From Neodiprion pinetum (taxonomy: Eukaryota; Arthropoda; Insecta; Hymenoptera; Diprionidae), in NCBI RefSeq assembly GCF_021155775.2, contig NC_060234.1:34159026-34223025 (forward strand): 64,000 nt of DNA, read 5' to 3'. A model generated the notes under the pieces. That model searched no databases, was not told the DNA's origin, and worked only from the letters and a program-made list of their open reading frames with translations. Position numbers and translations under genes: made by a program. Positions 51,230 to 62,065 of the stretch are shown here, in pieces (position 1 is the stretch's first letter; every line of letters begins with the position of its first letter).

Positions 51230-51324
51230 CTGTAAATAATGAAACAATCTTGTCTGGGAATGCTTGGAGGGCAAGCTGTACTACTTTGCGTTACACACTA
51301 CCTAAATCGTTGTAAGTCGAGGGG

Positions 51325-53199
51325 CTGTACAACGCGTCAGTGTAGACGCAGACGGTTCAAACGGATATGTAAAAATCAGTGGCACCAACATTGACATCGA
51401 GTCATTCGGTTCAAATTAATGAGCCGAGTACTCGTTAAAATCCTCTTTAGGGTATCAGAGTGCAAAAAACTGAAGGTGATACTAAAAATTTTCTTTCTTA
51501 GCACACTGCGTGGATCACATCTTCACGATTTATAGATCATCGCAGGTAGGGTCTCAACAGATCGGCTCCCAATGATGTAGACACATCTTCTACATCAGTT
51601 ACGCAGCCACATAAAGCCGAATTTCATTCGCCCAGTTCAAGGAGTTGCACATCAGTATAGAGATATTTGCCTTAATCTAAGACGGGCTAACATTCCCATA
51701 TAATAATGGCGTCACAAGTCTCGTTTTGACGCTGGAAAACGAGTTTTGGATGTTATGATAATTCCTAACGGCGGAGATTCGCAAATGGCTTCTGGTACTA
51801 ATAGTCACAAATCTTGTTTTGTCGTAGAAATACAAGTTTTGAGTACTAGTTACACGAAAGGAGAAGCGGAGGAGGATATCCGTAAATAGTTTTTTGTACT
51901 AATAGTCACGATCGACGTTCAGCAGACATGGATAAGGCGGGTTTTGAACTGTGATTCTGGCAAATTGAATGGGACCTTTTCAACTTTAGGGCTATAAGGT
52001 GATTTGAATTTCACGTCATTCGAGTACACAGAGGTATCTATTTACATTAGTGGTCCCGGGGTAATAACTCCAGTGGGTGACCCGGTAATAGAACTAACCA
52101 TTAGTATAAATGGCGAGTAGTTATAAATTCTGTTAGTAGTTCAGATGTAGGGTACAGTTAATTTGACTTACATATGTCAGGCTACCCTCGCCGATCCCGA
52201 ACTCAACACTAAATTGGGAAGAATTTAATATTCTTTGACTTGCGGGACTTGCCGAGTAGCGTGATAGCCGTAACGATCTGTTTATTAATTCAGCATATAC
52301 ATACAGATCAAAATGAAACATTCATACGCAGAATTATCAGTTAAAAATGGGTACGGAATATCGAAAAAAAATTACTTGTAATTTTAGATATATTTTATCA
52401 ACCAATATAAAACTTTGTGCGGCATCTGCGGCAGTTCGCGTGGAATTAGGTTTCAAAAAATTGAGTTTGAAAGTCAAATTTTTTTAATGAAAGAAGAAAT
52501 CTCCGTGTTCAACTTCAAGCAAAACGTTAAACAGGTTGCCGACAATTTTACGTAAACAAAATTCCTCGACTTTTCCCTGACTTTTCTCGTCAAAAAATTC
52601 AGAACTCCCTGAGGTTTTCCCTTGAAAATTAGGTAATCTTGCGTAGCTTTTATGATAAAAAGCTAAAAAGCTCCAGAAGTTGTGCATCTTGAATATGTAA
52701 ATTTGGATTTAAAATACACACAGTATTGCTTCGTTTCACAGAAATAATTAAAAATCGAACAATAACCATTTCCGAAAGTTAGCTTAACCGAATTGACGAA
52801 GCATAGCTTAATGTTTGGAAACGATTTATAAAAAAATTAGATTTTTTCCTACGTTCGATCATAATTTCATGACTTTTCCCTGACTATACCCGGTTTTCCG
52901 GTCTGTCGCCGTCCTGTTAAAATAACTTTTAGGTCTACAAAGAGTGCGTGGTGAGGAAAAGTCATCGTTAGGTACTCTAAATGATAATGGCAGGAGTAGG
53001 TACGAGCATAAACAATTAGCGCCTTACAAAAGGACAGTGATAACCCGATGTTTGGTAAATAAGAAAAGAGTCTGGCGGCAAAGCAGCGAGCAGTACATCA
53101 AGAACGCAGAAGCGGTTGCGCGCAAAAGTAAAGCTATCATTGGACCACGTTGGGCGTCTCCGAGGAACGGCGGATGTCCGCGACCCTTTTCAGGCAGAG
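51325..53199. other. Intergenic between the unidentified gene and the Orco leader
   Basis: AT-rich. A 13-bp string, tactaatagtcac, occurs twice about 100 bp apart near 51796 and 51897 within loosely similar context, suggesting a degenerate local duplication. The rest is described under the repeat at 52557. Confidence 0.4.
52557..52905 (+). repeat. Interspersed repeat with ttttccctgact motifs
   Basis: Two same-orientation blocks share gacttttccctgact (near 52570 and 52872), flanked by gaggttttccc and cggttttccgg. Sequences built of ttccctgacttttccctgact are, as I recall, common dispersed repeats in insect genomes. No coding capacity. Limits are approximate. Confidence 0.4.
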
Positions 53200-53393
53200 C
53201 GTTGCAACAGAGGAGGGCAAGCGTTTGCGCGCGATTCTCCGAGTCCACCTCGCGGTCACCTTCTTGTCATCTTACGACCTCCTTGTTCGCCGGCCGCCTC
53301 GTCGAGGAATTATAGAGTACCTGCACGGTTCGCACGGTTTATCGCTTTTCATTTCCCTCGCGCGGTTTTGGATTAGTACACACAAAACTCAAG
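53200..53393 (+). promoter_or_regulatory. Probable 5' non-coding first exon of Orco
   Basis: A GC-richer, CpG-containing stretch ends in a strong donor (ACTCAAG|GTAAGAC, exon end 53393). The next good plus-strand acceptor downstream is TTTTTTATGCAG at 54511, directly before the Orco ATG. Splicing them removes a 1.1-kb leader intron. The left limit given is arbitrary because I found no clear TATA or initiator. Confidence 0.45.
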
Positions 53394-53578
53394 GTAAGAC
53401 TTTTTCTTACAGAACAGGGTTCGTCGGATTCCTTCGCATTTCCGTTGGAATTTGAATCGTTTCAATTTACTCACCAGCACCACGACGCGGATGAAACCAG
53501 AGCACCAACCCCCCAAGTTCAAGTTCGAGCTGCACTTTGAATTTATCGAATTGAAAAATGAACTTGGTTAACGCATAA

Positions 53579-53590
53579 CCCCCCCCCCCC
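53579..53590. repeat. Poly-C tract in the Orco leader intron
   Basis: Twelve consecutive C, immediately followed by ACAG. Length is likely unstable. Confidence 0.6.
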
Positions 53591-54511
53591 ACAGGGTAAC
53601 TGTGGAATACGCCAATTCGCACTCACAGGAATTTAACACAATCACTGCCCGGTAAGAATCGGCAGAAAATTAGCACGCTGTTACTTGCCCATCGCATATG
53701 GAATAAAAGGAAGAATGCAGAATTTGCAACTCAGAATGAAGCAGAATTTAGAGTTGTATTTCATGCAAAGGGAATTTAGTGAACAATCTCATCACGCTCA
53801 AAGTATACCGTCTCAATTAATGCACTGAATAAATGTGAAACAAAGCGAAACGAGCACTCGGTTATTTAATTCGCTTGCCAATATTTATCGCTAGGATTCA
53901 GAATTCATAACGAAGACAGCGTTCGTTATTTGCTATTCTAGCGAATTATACGATCACGTGTCATCTGACATTTTGTATTACATTGTGAATTCAAATTCGT
54001 CTGAAATATTTATCGCTTGCTACGGTTATACGTGTGTTTAATTACGGCTTCCTGTATCGATCGGGCATTATTTTCCACACGAGTAAATTTTATAAACCTA
54101 ATTTCACTAGATCATGAATTTGGGTTATAATTTTCCTGGCTGATAGAATTGCATGTGTTATTTATATTCTGTGGTGCTTCAGAACCCTTGATAGTAAAAT
54201 TCATAGTTTTTGAACTTTTTGAAAGTCGATCACGTCTGTGATGAAAATTGGATTTAATTTCAGTCTTGCAAATTTTTCTGGCAGCCCAGTAACCTGATCC
54301 GCGTTCGATCCTCAGCATAACAAAAATCGAAACGTCAAGTTGACAACTCTAGAAATAATTCAATCAAGGTCCGACTATATGCGGGTGTAATTATACTGTT
54401 CATTTCGCGGTCAGTTTGCACACGTGGCAAGTTATGCCACATCATTTAGCAGAAGCCAGACCGCATGCAGCAGTTATTAAATAACTTTTAGCTGACTGAT
54501 TTTTTATGCAG

Positions 54512-57500
54512 ATGATGAAATATAAGCAGCAAGGTCTCGTGGCAGACCTGATGCCGAATATTCGGCTCATGCAGTTCACCGGCCATTTCTTCTTTCAATA
54601 TTACAACGACGCGGGAGGAAGCAATATAAAGCTGTTTCATAAAATCTACTGCGTCGTAAGCCACTGTACTCAGTTTTATTCTCAGACTGGTTATCAGCAT
54701 CGCAAAAGATATAACTATAGATAAATACGGGGTCAGTCAAGACCGCCGATGCGATAATGCAATTATGCATGTCTTGTTTAATATTACGAGCTAAGCCATC
54801 GTAGAAAACGTGTCGATATGTGAAAAAATATGCTCTTTATGCAGCTACTACCGTATTTTACGGATTTCTTGAGCTAACTTAACGACCTTTTGCAGGTTCA
54901 CCTAATCTTGATCCTTCTACAGTTTTCTCTCTGCGGCTTGAACCTCTTCTTTGAGAGGGATAACGTTGAAGACATGACCGCAAACACCATCACCCTCCTC
55001 TTTTTCACGCATAGCTTATCAAAGCTGACGTACGCCGGCGCGAGGAGTAAAATGTTTTATCGGACATTGGGAATTTGGAACAATCCGAACAGCCATCCCT
55101 TGTTTGCCGAGAGTAACGCTCGATACCATGCCATCGCGCTATCGAAAAATAGACGTCTTTTAACTAGCGTAACGGCCGCAACCGTGTTTTCGGTTCTCGC
55201 GTGGACCGGTCTAACCTTCATGGGTGACTCCGTGAAGAATATCGTCGACAAGGAAACGAACGAGACAACGACCATCGAGGTAACGCACCCTCGCTAATAA
55301 CCTTCGCCTTAATTTCGATCGACAAATTGAAAGGGAGAGATAAATAAGGAAGAGAAGCTGTCGTTTGATAGTTTTAAGAAACAGGTAGCGTATGAACTTG
55401 GAAAACTTTGTAGATACCAAGGCTGATGCTGCGGTCCTGGTACCCTTATGACGCCGGACATGGCGTAGCTCACGTCGCCACATTGATATTTCAATTCTAT
55501 TGGGTCCTGGTCTGTCTGATGAGCGCCAGCATGCTGGACGTGCTCTTTTGCTCTTGGCTACTTTTTGCCTGCGAGCAGATTCAACATCTGAAGCAAATAA
55601 TGAAGCCGCTGATCGAGCTGAGTGCAACGTTGGACACGGTTGTTCCGCACAGCAACGAATTGTTCAAAGTAAGCAGAATCTATTCGTACGTACGACCTCG
55701 CTCAAGTTCGTATACTCGACACCCTTTGAAGTGGTTAACTTTTTCCCATCACTGCGCAGGCTGGAAGTACCGACCACTTGAGAGACAATCAACCCCCGCC
55801 GCCACCCGAAAACGACATGCTGGATATGGATTTGAGAGGGATTTACAGCAACAGACAAGACTTTACGGCCACGTTCAGATCCACGACAGGCCTCGGCTTC
55901 AGTGGTGGAGTCGGTCCGAACGGGCTGACCAAGAAGCAGGAAATATTGGTCAGAAGTGCCATCAAGTATTGGGTCGAAAGGCACAAGCATGTAGTGAGGT
56001 GAGCTGTGGCTATTCTGAATTCAATTTTTGGCGATAAATCATACGAATTGGAAAAAAAGTTCACCGGCAATTGTCAAATGGGTCGAGGTAAGGATTAGCC
56101 AATTGGCAGTCGAAATTTTTCAATGAGAAAAACTTGGGGAGACCGAGCAATAGATTCCAGATACCCAAGCGCTGAATAGTAGTTGAAAGAGGGTAGGAAA
56201 TCCATACGCAGGTATATTATGGAGGGGAGATTTGCCCGTGCATCATTCATGACAAACACGTCGATAGCCAAGGAGAAGTAACTTTAATTTTCTAGTCGGT
56301 ACTTGTAACCACTTACACATGATAACTGCTCGCAGTAAAAACCGTAAACTGTGGTTCATTACTTCCAACGAATGCTACCCGACCGTTCACAGCTCTACCA
56401 ACAAGATTCTGCGACAGAAGTATTCCTAAAAATTAGTTGAATCTTTCATTTTAGACAGGCTTGTTGATCAGTTGACTTGGGGCAGTACGAATAACGTGCG
56501 CTTAGTTTTCTCTGTTTTTTGTAATGTTTACTGAAATGCGTGACTAGTAGCCTCGTGAACGTAGGTCAGAGGCTCGTAGGCTCGTAAAAGTCAGTGCACG
56601 ATTCGGCGACAGTGTGACGTCATATGACTATGTCATGTGCAATTATTGCAAGTCACGGTCTTTGAAAGTAACACCGCTGTAGATGTTGTGCCCGGTATTA
56701 TGCCCATAGTCCGCCAATATGGATGTAATCCGTAAAAGAGGGGCCGCTGCTTTCGTGTGTACACAAGAGAGTGGATAGAAAATTTCTTAGACTTTGTTTA
56801 AAAGAAATCTCACTGTTCGATGTTGAAACTCACGCTACAACATGATGCGAGACTTTCTCAGTGACTGTTGTTAACTGCTCGTACGCTCAGTTGCGTTAAC
56901 TCTGAAAACAAAAGAGAAATACATGTACTCGACGTGATCACTTGAGCAAACAAATTTTGAATTTTTTACTTCCAGACTGATTTTAGAATAGCATGATACG
57001 ATCCAAGCACGAACCGTTTGACATCCATTTCGCGTCACCTTTGGACGAAGCGATGAAAAAGAGTTAGGAAAAAGAAAGATATCGAAGAAAAACTTTGCAA
57101 ACGTGTCGTCAATTAATTCATGAAAGACAGAAAGCAGTAATCACTCACCCTGGTCAAAGTAGGTCAGAGTCTTCCCAATATGTGAGATGCAAATACCCTG
57201 AATAGCTGAGCGGCGAAATTCATATTTGATCGCCACTCGACTCGACTGCATATTTAATAAAACACTTTGAACCTGCTCGGAAACATTTCGTCTGGAGTCT
57301 TAAAATTTTCAGTAAGGGTTTGAAACTCTATCGGTAATGATTAAATAAAGGCTTCTCTCAGATGCTGGGTAAATCCAGTCTGGTAAATATTATACAACGG
57401 GTTTAGGTCCGACAAAGTCATACGTCTTCTGGAAAAATTCTGGAGAAAATTTATGGTATGCATTTGTATACCCATCTGCTGCTCGTGCGATACACCGAAG

Positions 57501-60500
57501 CCGCAAAGGCGTTCGTAATATGGGGCACAACTGTATCCTCTTTCCATTATTCGCCCATTTTTCCTGCACCCTTATTGCACCCCATCCCCGTCCAGCTTCG
57601 TCACCCCATTCCACTTCATTCCATGCATATACATACCTGTATATACGAAAGAGAAACAACCAGACGTCTGTTGGAAATCCCACAGTGGTCAAGTATTAAT
57701 CGCAAGAGCGAATGTGAGCGAGATATTGACCGCTAGTGTCGCGAGTCGGTGTGTGGCGTTCAATTTACGGGGTTTGGAAAACGTAACGCGACCACACGGT
57801 GGACATAGAGGAATAGGGTAGGAAGGGATGACAGCAGTCGATGAAAGAACCCACGTATAATATGAAGAAGGAACGTCGGGAGCAAGGGCGAAACGGTCGA
57901 TCCCGGGACGATCATATATTCACTTCGGACCGTGTACAGAAATTCCTTTTCCTCTCATCCGACCGTACGTGGGTCAGAGAAGCAAAGCAAATGCTATTTT
58001 GACAGCCTAATCTTCTTTTACAGACTTCAAAGGGCTTTGCTTTCCATTTCCGGATTGCGAAAGGAAAACATGTGCCTTATTTTATACCAGACCCTCCGAA
58101 TCTGGTGTATTTACAGAGTAAAAAAGAAATATCGCGCGTAAAGTGTTCGATCGAGACCTTTCCGAAGCCAAGCAAAGCGAATTATTGTCGACACTACACG
58201 GAGTCTGGTGTCTGTGACAACGACGCGGCAGTCTTCGTACAATTCGATTAAACGCATCGAAAACTGGAGTTTGACGCCGTGTCTTTCGTTTCCTCGTCTT
58301 GACATGCCAAATTTTCGCCTCCCCCGAAATGAGACCCCCCCCCCTCTGAAAAAAACCGACGAATTTGATCATCATCTTTTTGACGTGAACGGGTTTCGTG
58401 ACCGAGATAACAATATCGAAGTCAACCCCGCGGCAACGAAAGAAAAGGCAATAAATTTCTTTAAGGCGGGACTGGAAAATCGTCTTGGTATCCACCCAGA
58501 CGTTCACTCCACATGAATTTAAACCACTCGTGCGTAAATCAATGGCACACGTTTATTTAATCGAGCCATCCCTTTGTTCTGTTATTTTTTTACCTCAAAG
58601 AAGTCGCGGGAAGTTTTACTTTTACGTATCGGGGAAAATGCTTAAAGGGCTTCGCGGCACGGTGAACTGGCACATGGTGTATGTAGAATGGCAGAGACAC
58701 GCCCTCCTCGCTGTACAAGCTGGCAATAGCACGCTGGAAGAGCTGTGCTTGAAATATTCAAGCAAAACGACAATGGCAACCAAGTTATCTTCGGGGCGGT
58801 TAGGCCGTGAAGTCGTCGTCCAAGTGGGTGGTACCGGGACTCTGGTAGCTTCTTCGCCTACATTATCGACATTGTCTCATGGTCTGATCTTTCTCAGAAA
58901 TTACAGTAACGTTGATCCGGCAAGCTATAACGCAAAGGCACGTTCATCAATTCGTATACACTTTCCAACGATGGGACGGATTTAACAAATTTTTACCCGT
59001 CAACGACTAAAAGAAAAAGTACCATTCAATGGTTATTTGCGAATAGACCTGACGTACTTATGGAGTGAAATCGAATAATTTATGGATCGAAGGTGGATCA
59101 CGGTCTGGTATTACACATGTTGCACTATTGTTTTTCAGACTCGTAACAGCCGTCGGGGATACTTACGGGTTTGCCTTACTTATCCACATGTTGATAGCCA
59201 CAATTACCTTAACTCTGCTCGCTTATCAAGCAACAAAGGTATTCTCACACAATCTGTAATATTACTCCGTTACTTACGAATATAAAAATCGCAAAAAAAG
59301 TACAAGAGCGTTACTTTGCCCAAAACAGATTTCTGGCTTTGACGTATACTCAATGGGCGTCATAGGTTACATCCTCTACAGTCTGGGGCAAGTCTTTCTC
59401 TTCTGTATATTTGGAAATCGACTGATCGAAGAGGTAGGCCTCGTTAGACTCCTAATTGAACTGAGACAAACTAATTACGGTCCACCAGGTTTTACTCTAG
59501 AGGAATATTTTGCTCATTGCAGAGTTCATCGGTTATGGATGCCGCCTACTCCTGCCAGTGGTACGATGGATCTGAGGAGGCGAAGACGTTCGTTCAAATT
59601 GTTTGTCAGCAGTGTCAAAAGGCCATGTCGGTTTCCGGTGCCAAGTTCTTCACGGTTTCTTTGGACTTGTTCGCGTCGGTAAGTGACGATACAAATGTAC
59701 ACCGACGATGTGACTATTTTCTACGCAATACGGCGAGTATTATTGCCGATGAATTCGTTGTTCCGAAACTTGGTGGGATTCAAACTTGATGGCCGTGAAA
59801 AAATTCAAACTTCATGGAAACACTGATCGCAATACAGCGTAAAAGACACATCACTGATCACATTTCCAAACGCGGGAAGGAGTGTCGGGAGTTTCGCGAA
59901 AAAATATTTCTCGAGGATGGGTAAAATAATGTATAAGATGTAACGCGTACAGCTTATATAGCGTATGGTTGAGTGTACTCGACGGGTGGAGAGTCACGTT
60001 TTGCGGGTGATGGTCTGAAGGGAAATCATAGAACTTTGGGACGTCTTTTTACGCAGATACTCTGTCACATGGCAGTGATTCTACAACACAAGACTGATAT
60101 GATCTGGCGGTAAAAAGTTTCGTCCAGTTTTCTTTCTTACCGGAAGTTAGATTTACCGTATATAGTACTCGTCCATCATAAACTGTAGTATCACTTTTTT
60201 CTAAACTATTATTAAGCGTCACCACAGATCCATATTATGTACATCGTACATCGTAAAAATGACTCACTGAACTTGGTAGGTATCTACAGTTGAATGAGAC
60301 GCGGCCACTATTTTCAATTTCTGTCCAGTTCTTAGATCAGAAATACGTAAACAGCATTGTGTAGAAAGTACGATATTTATGCTGACATATTAGTAGGAGT
60401 TCGAATACGACCCAGTCGATGGTATTCCGACATTTTCAGAGATATTATTCTGATATCTGATGTAACATGCGTTCAGCTTTACCTCGCGTTATAGCTTCTG

Positions 60501-60700
60501 CACAGTGAAAATCTAGGAACACGCAGGGCATTATTGCAATTAACCACCGGTGGCTAAGAAACACGCAAAATCCACGGGTGTCAATGCTTAGCCTAGTATA
60601 ATTACAACCGCGGCGGTGATGTTTCATTAATGAAATTAATTATTCGCAGGTTGTTGGAGCGATGGTTACCTACTTCATGGTGCTGATGCAGCTCGGTTAA
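54512..60700 (+). CDS. Orco: Odorant receptor co-receptor (Orco), complete
   Basis: Orco is the conserved subunit that forms ligand-gated cation channels with tuned odorant receptors in insect olfactory neurons and carries them to the cilia. Eight exons in frame: 54512-54655, 54896-55279, 55414-55668, 55760-55998, 59139-59238, 59329-59433, 59523-59678, 60650-60700, total 477 residues, the normal length. Start chosen at MMKYKQQGLVADLMPNIR, which follows an acceptor and matches the family start; an ATG two codons upstream is probably intronic. Seven-TM architecture is complete, with TANTITLLFFTHS, NPNSHPLFAESNARYH, LDVLFCSWLLFACEQ, MDLRGIYSNRQDFTATF, the calmodulin-binding-type SAIKYWVERHKH (about 327), FCIFGNRLIEE, the YDGSEEAKTFVQI region and VTYFMVLMQLG at the end. 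Intracellular loop 2 has five prolines in a row. Intron 4 is 3.1 kb, the others under 1 kb. All residues I checked are intact. Confidence 0.98.
55999..59138 (+). other. Large intron 4 of Orco
   Basis: 3.1 kb, far longer than the other Orco introns, and inserted within the Arg codon after HKHVV. Contains several frames of 100-166 codons (for example 58485-58985 plus and 58507-58082 minus), all unrecognised and without matched splice sites, and a ten-C tract at 58335. Could hold regulatory elements; none identified. Confidence 0.6.
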
Positions 60701-61063
60701 ATCCGCAATCATCATCCGCCATAGAGCTAAAGTGAGTTCTCTTGCTCGTCTGATTCGCGGGGAGATCCAAGTGTGGTTTTTTTCATCTTTTTTTTTTAAG
60801 TTCTTACTTACGGTACGAAGAAGGAATATTCTCTTAGGCAGCCGGCTGAGCCGAATCGCCCATTTCACTCTGGCTTTGTGGTGCCTTACGAAGTTTGGTA
60901 ATTGAAGAAAATACCAGTATTAAACTATTACTTCAACGGAATCTCATGATACGTATGAAACCTACACTAAACGTTGGGCAGATAAAATGATTAATTTTCG
61001 ACTTATCACATACGTTGGTGAATGTCAACCGATATGCAATACTTGAATGAACTGTTCGCATTT

Positions 61064-61132
61064 CAATTTTCGAACCGTCTGTGTCGATGCACAAAACAGT
61101 GTTGAGATTTTGGACGAACGGTTCGAAAATTG
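61064..61132. repeat. 69-nt hairpin with 15-bp perfect stem
   Basis: CAATTTTCGAACCGT (61064-61078) is repeated as its exact reverse complement ending at 61132. About 39 nt lie between, and pairing may extend a few bases with mismatches. It lies about 360 bp past the Orco stop, so it may be in the Orco 3' UTR. Confidence 0.65.
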
Positions 61133-61929
61133 ATAAATTTTACTCGAAAGTTGTGAGCCAAAGAAGAAAAATGAACGAAAGTTCTGATCGTTTGTAATTG
61201 CAAGGTTTCGGGCATGAAAGGAAGGTCTGTATTTTAGGACTCAATGGGGAAACCTTACGCTAAGCTTATATTTATACGTGAGAATTAATGTTATCGTAGT
61301 TATAAAAATTTTATTCTCCTGACCAGCAATACAGTCCAGCAGTTTATTTCACGTTGCTAAGAATAGGAAAAAATACAGTTGGTCTGAAAAAACTTTTAAC
61401 TGCGTATGTAAATACGCGAATCTTTTACCGAGCGCTATTCTGACAATTTCTACGGGGTATTGAGCGTTTTCTTTAAATCTGTATAATTTTTTTCAAAGGC
61501 GAAAGGCGTCTTACTACTGTCTATTTTGCTCTTGTCTTATAGGCTTATACTTAAGTAAAATATTTTTCGAATTCTATTACGTTACAATTAGAATTTATCG
61601 GTAGACTTTAACCGAATCGTACACATGTGAATGTGTGACGAAATGCCTTAACGAAATAACATAATAATTAATAGAGAATTTGAAGATAGTAACGATGATA
61701 CTTGCGTTACGGAACCATGTAAATGACTACAAGAATAAGTATATTCCTGAAAGGTTATCAGAATAACGTTGAAATTCAATTAGAGAAATCAAAATTAGTA
61801 GTAAATAGTGTTTAAAATTTTGTCGCACCCTAAGATAACTGACCAAATAGTTAGGTACTGTGCGACCTACTATCAATTGATTTATAAGTGAATTATTATG
61901 GCGTGAAAGTAAATGGTAACATTTGTAGG

Positions 61930-62065
61930 AACGCAAAAAGATGAGTGTGCGCGTGTGAACGGCGTGTGTGTGCGAGCGCTCGCAGCGACGATGTACGCGT
62001 TTCGAGCGTGAGAGGGGGCAGCGGGCCCAGCAGTCTTTCGGCGATCGTTGGCCGAGAAGCGACAT
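61930..62065. other. GC-rich, CpG-rich island in AT-rich DNA
   Basis: Sharp local rise in GC and CpG, with a GTGTGTGT run, the palindrome CGAGCGCTCG and a G-rich run. It looks like a promoter or first exon, or a captured element. No gene could be attached on either side. A minus-strand frame starts at 62065 but its translation is unrecognised. Confidence 0.4.

Noticed and set aside
54506..54724. Orco starting at the ATG at 54506
   Set aside because: That ATG is part of the acceptor sequence TTTTTTATGCAG. The family start MMK follows at 54512.
58485..58985. 166-codon plus-strand frame in the Orco intron as a nested gene
   Set aside because: No recognisable domain and no matched splice sites; translation looks random.
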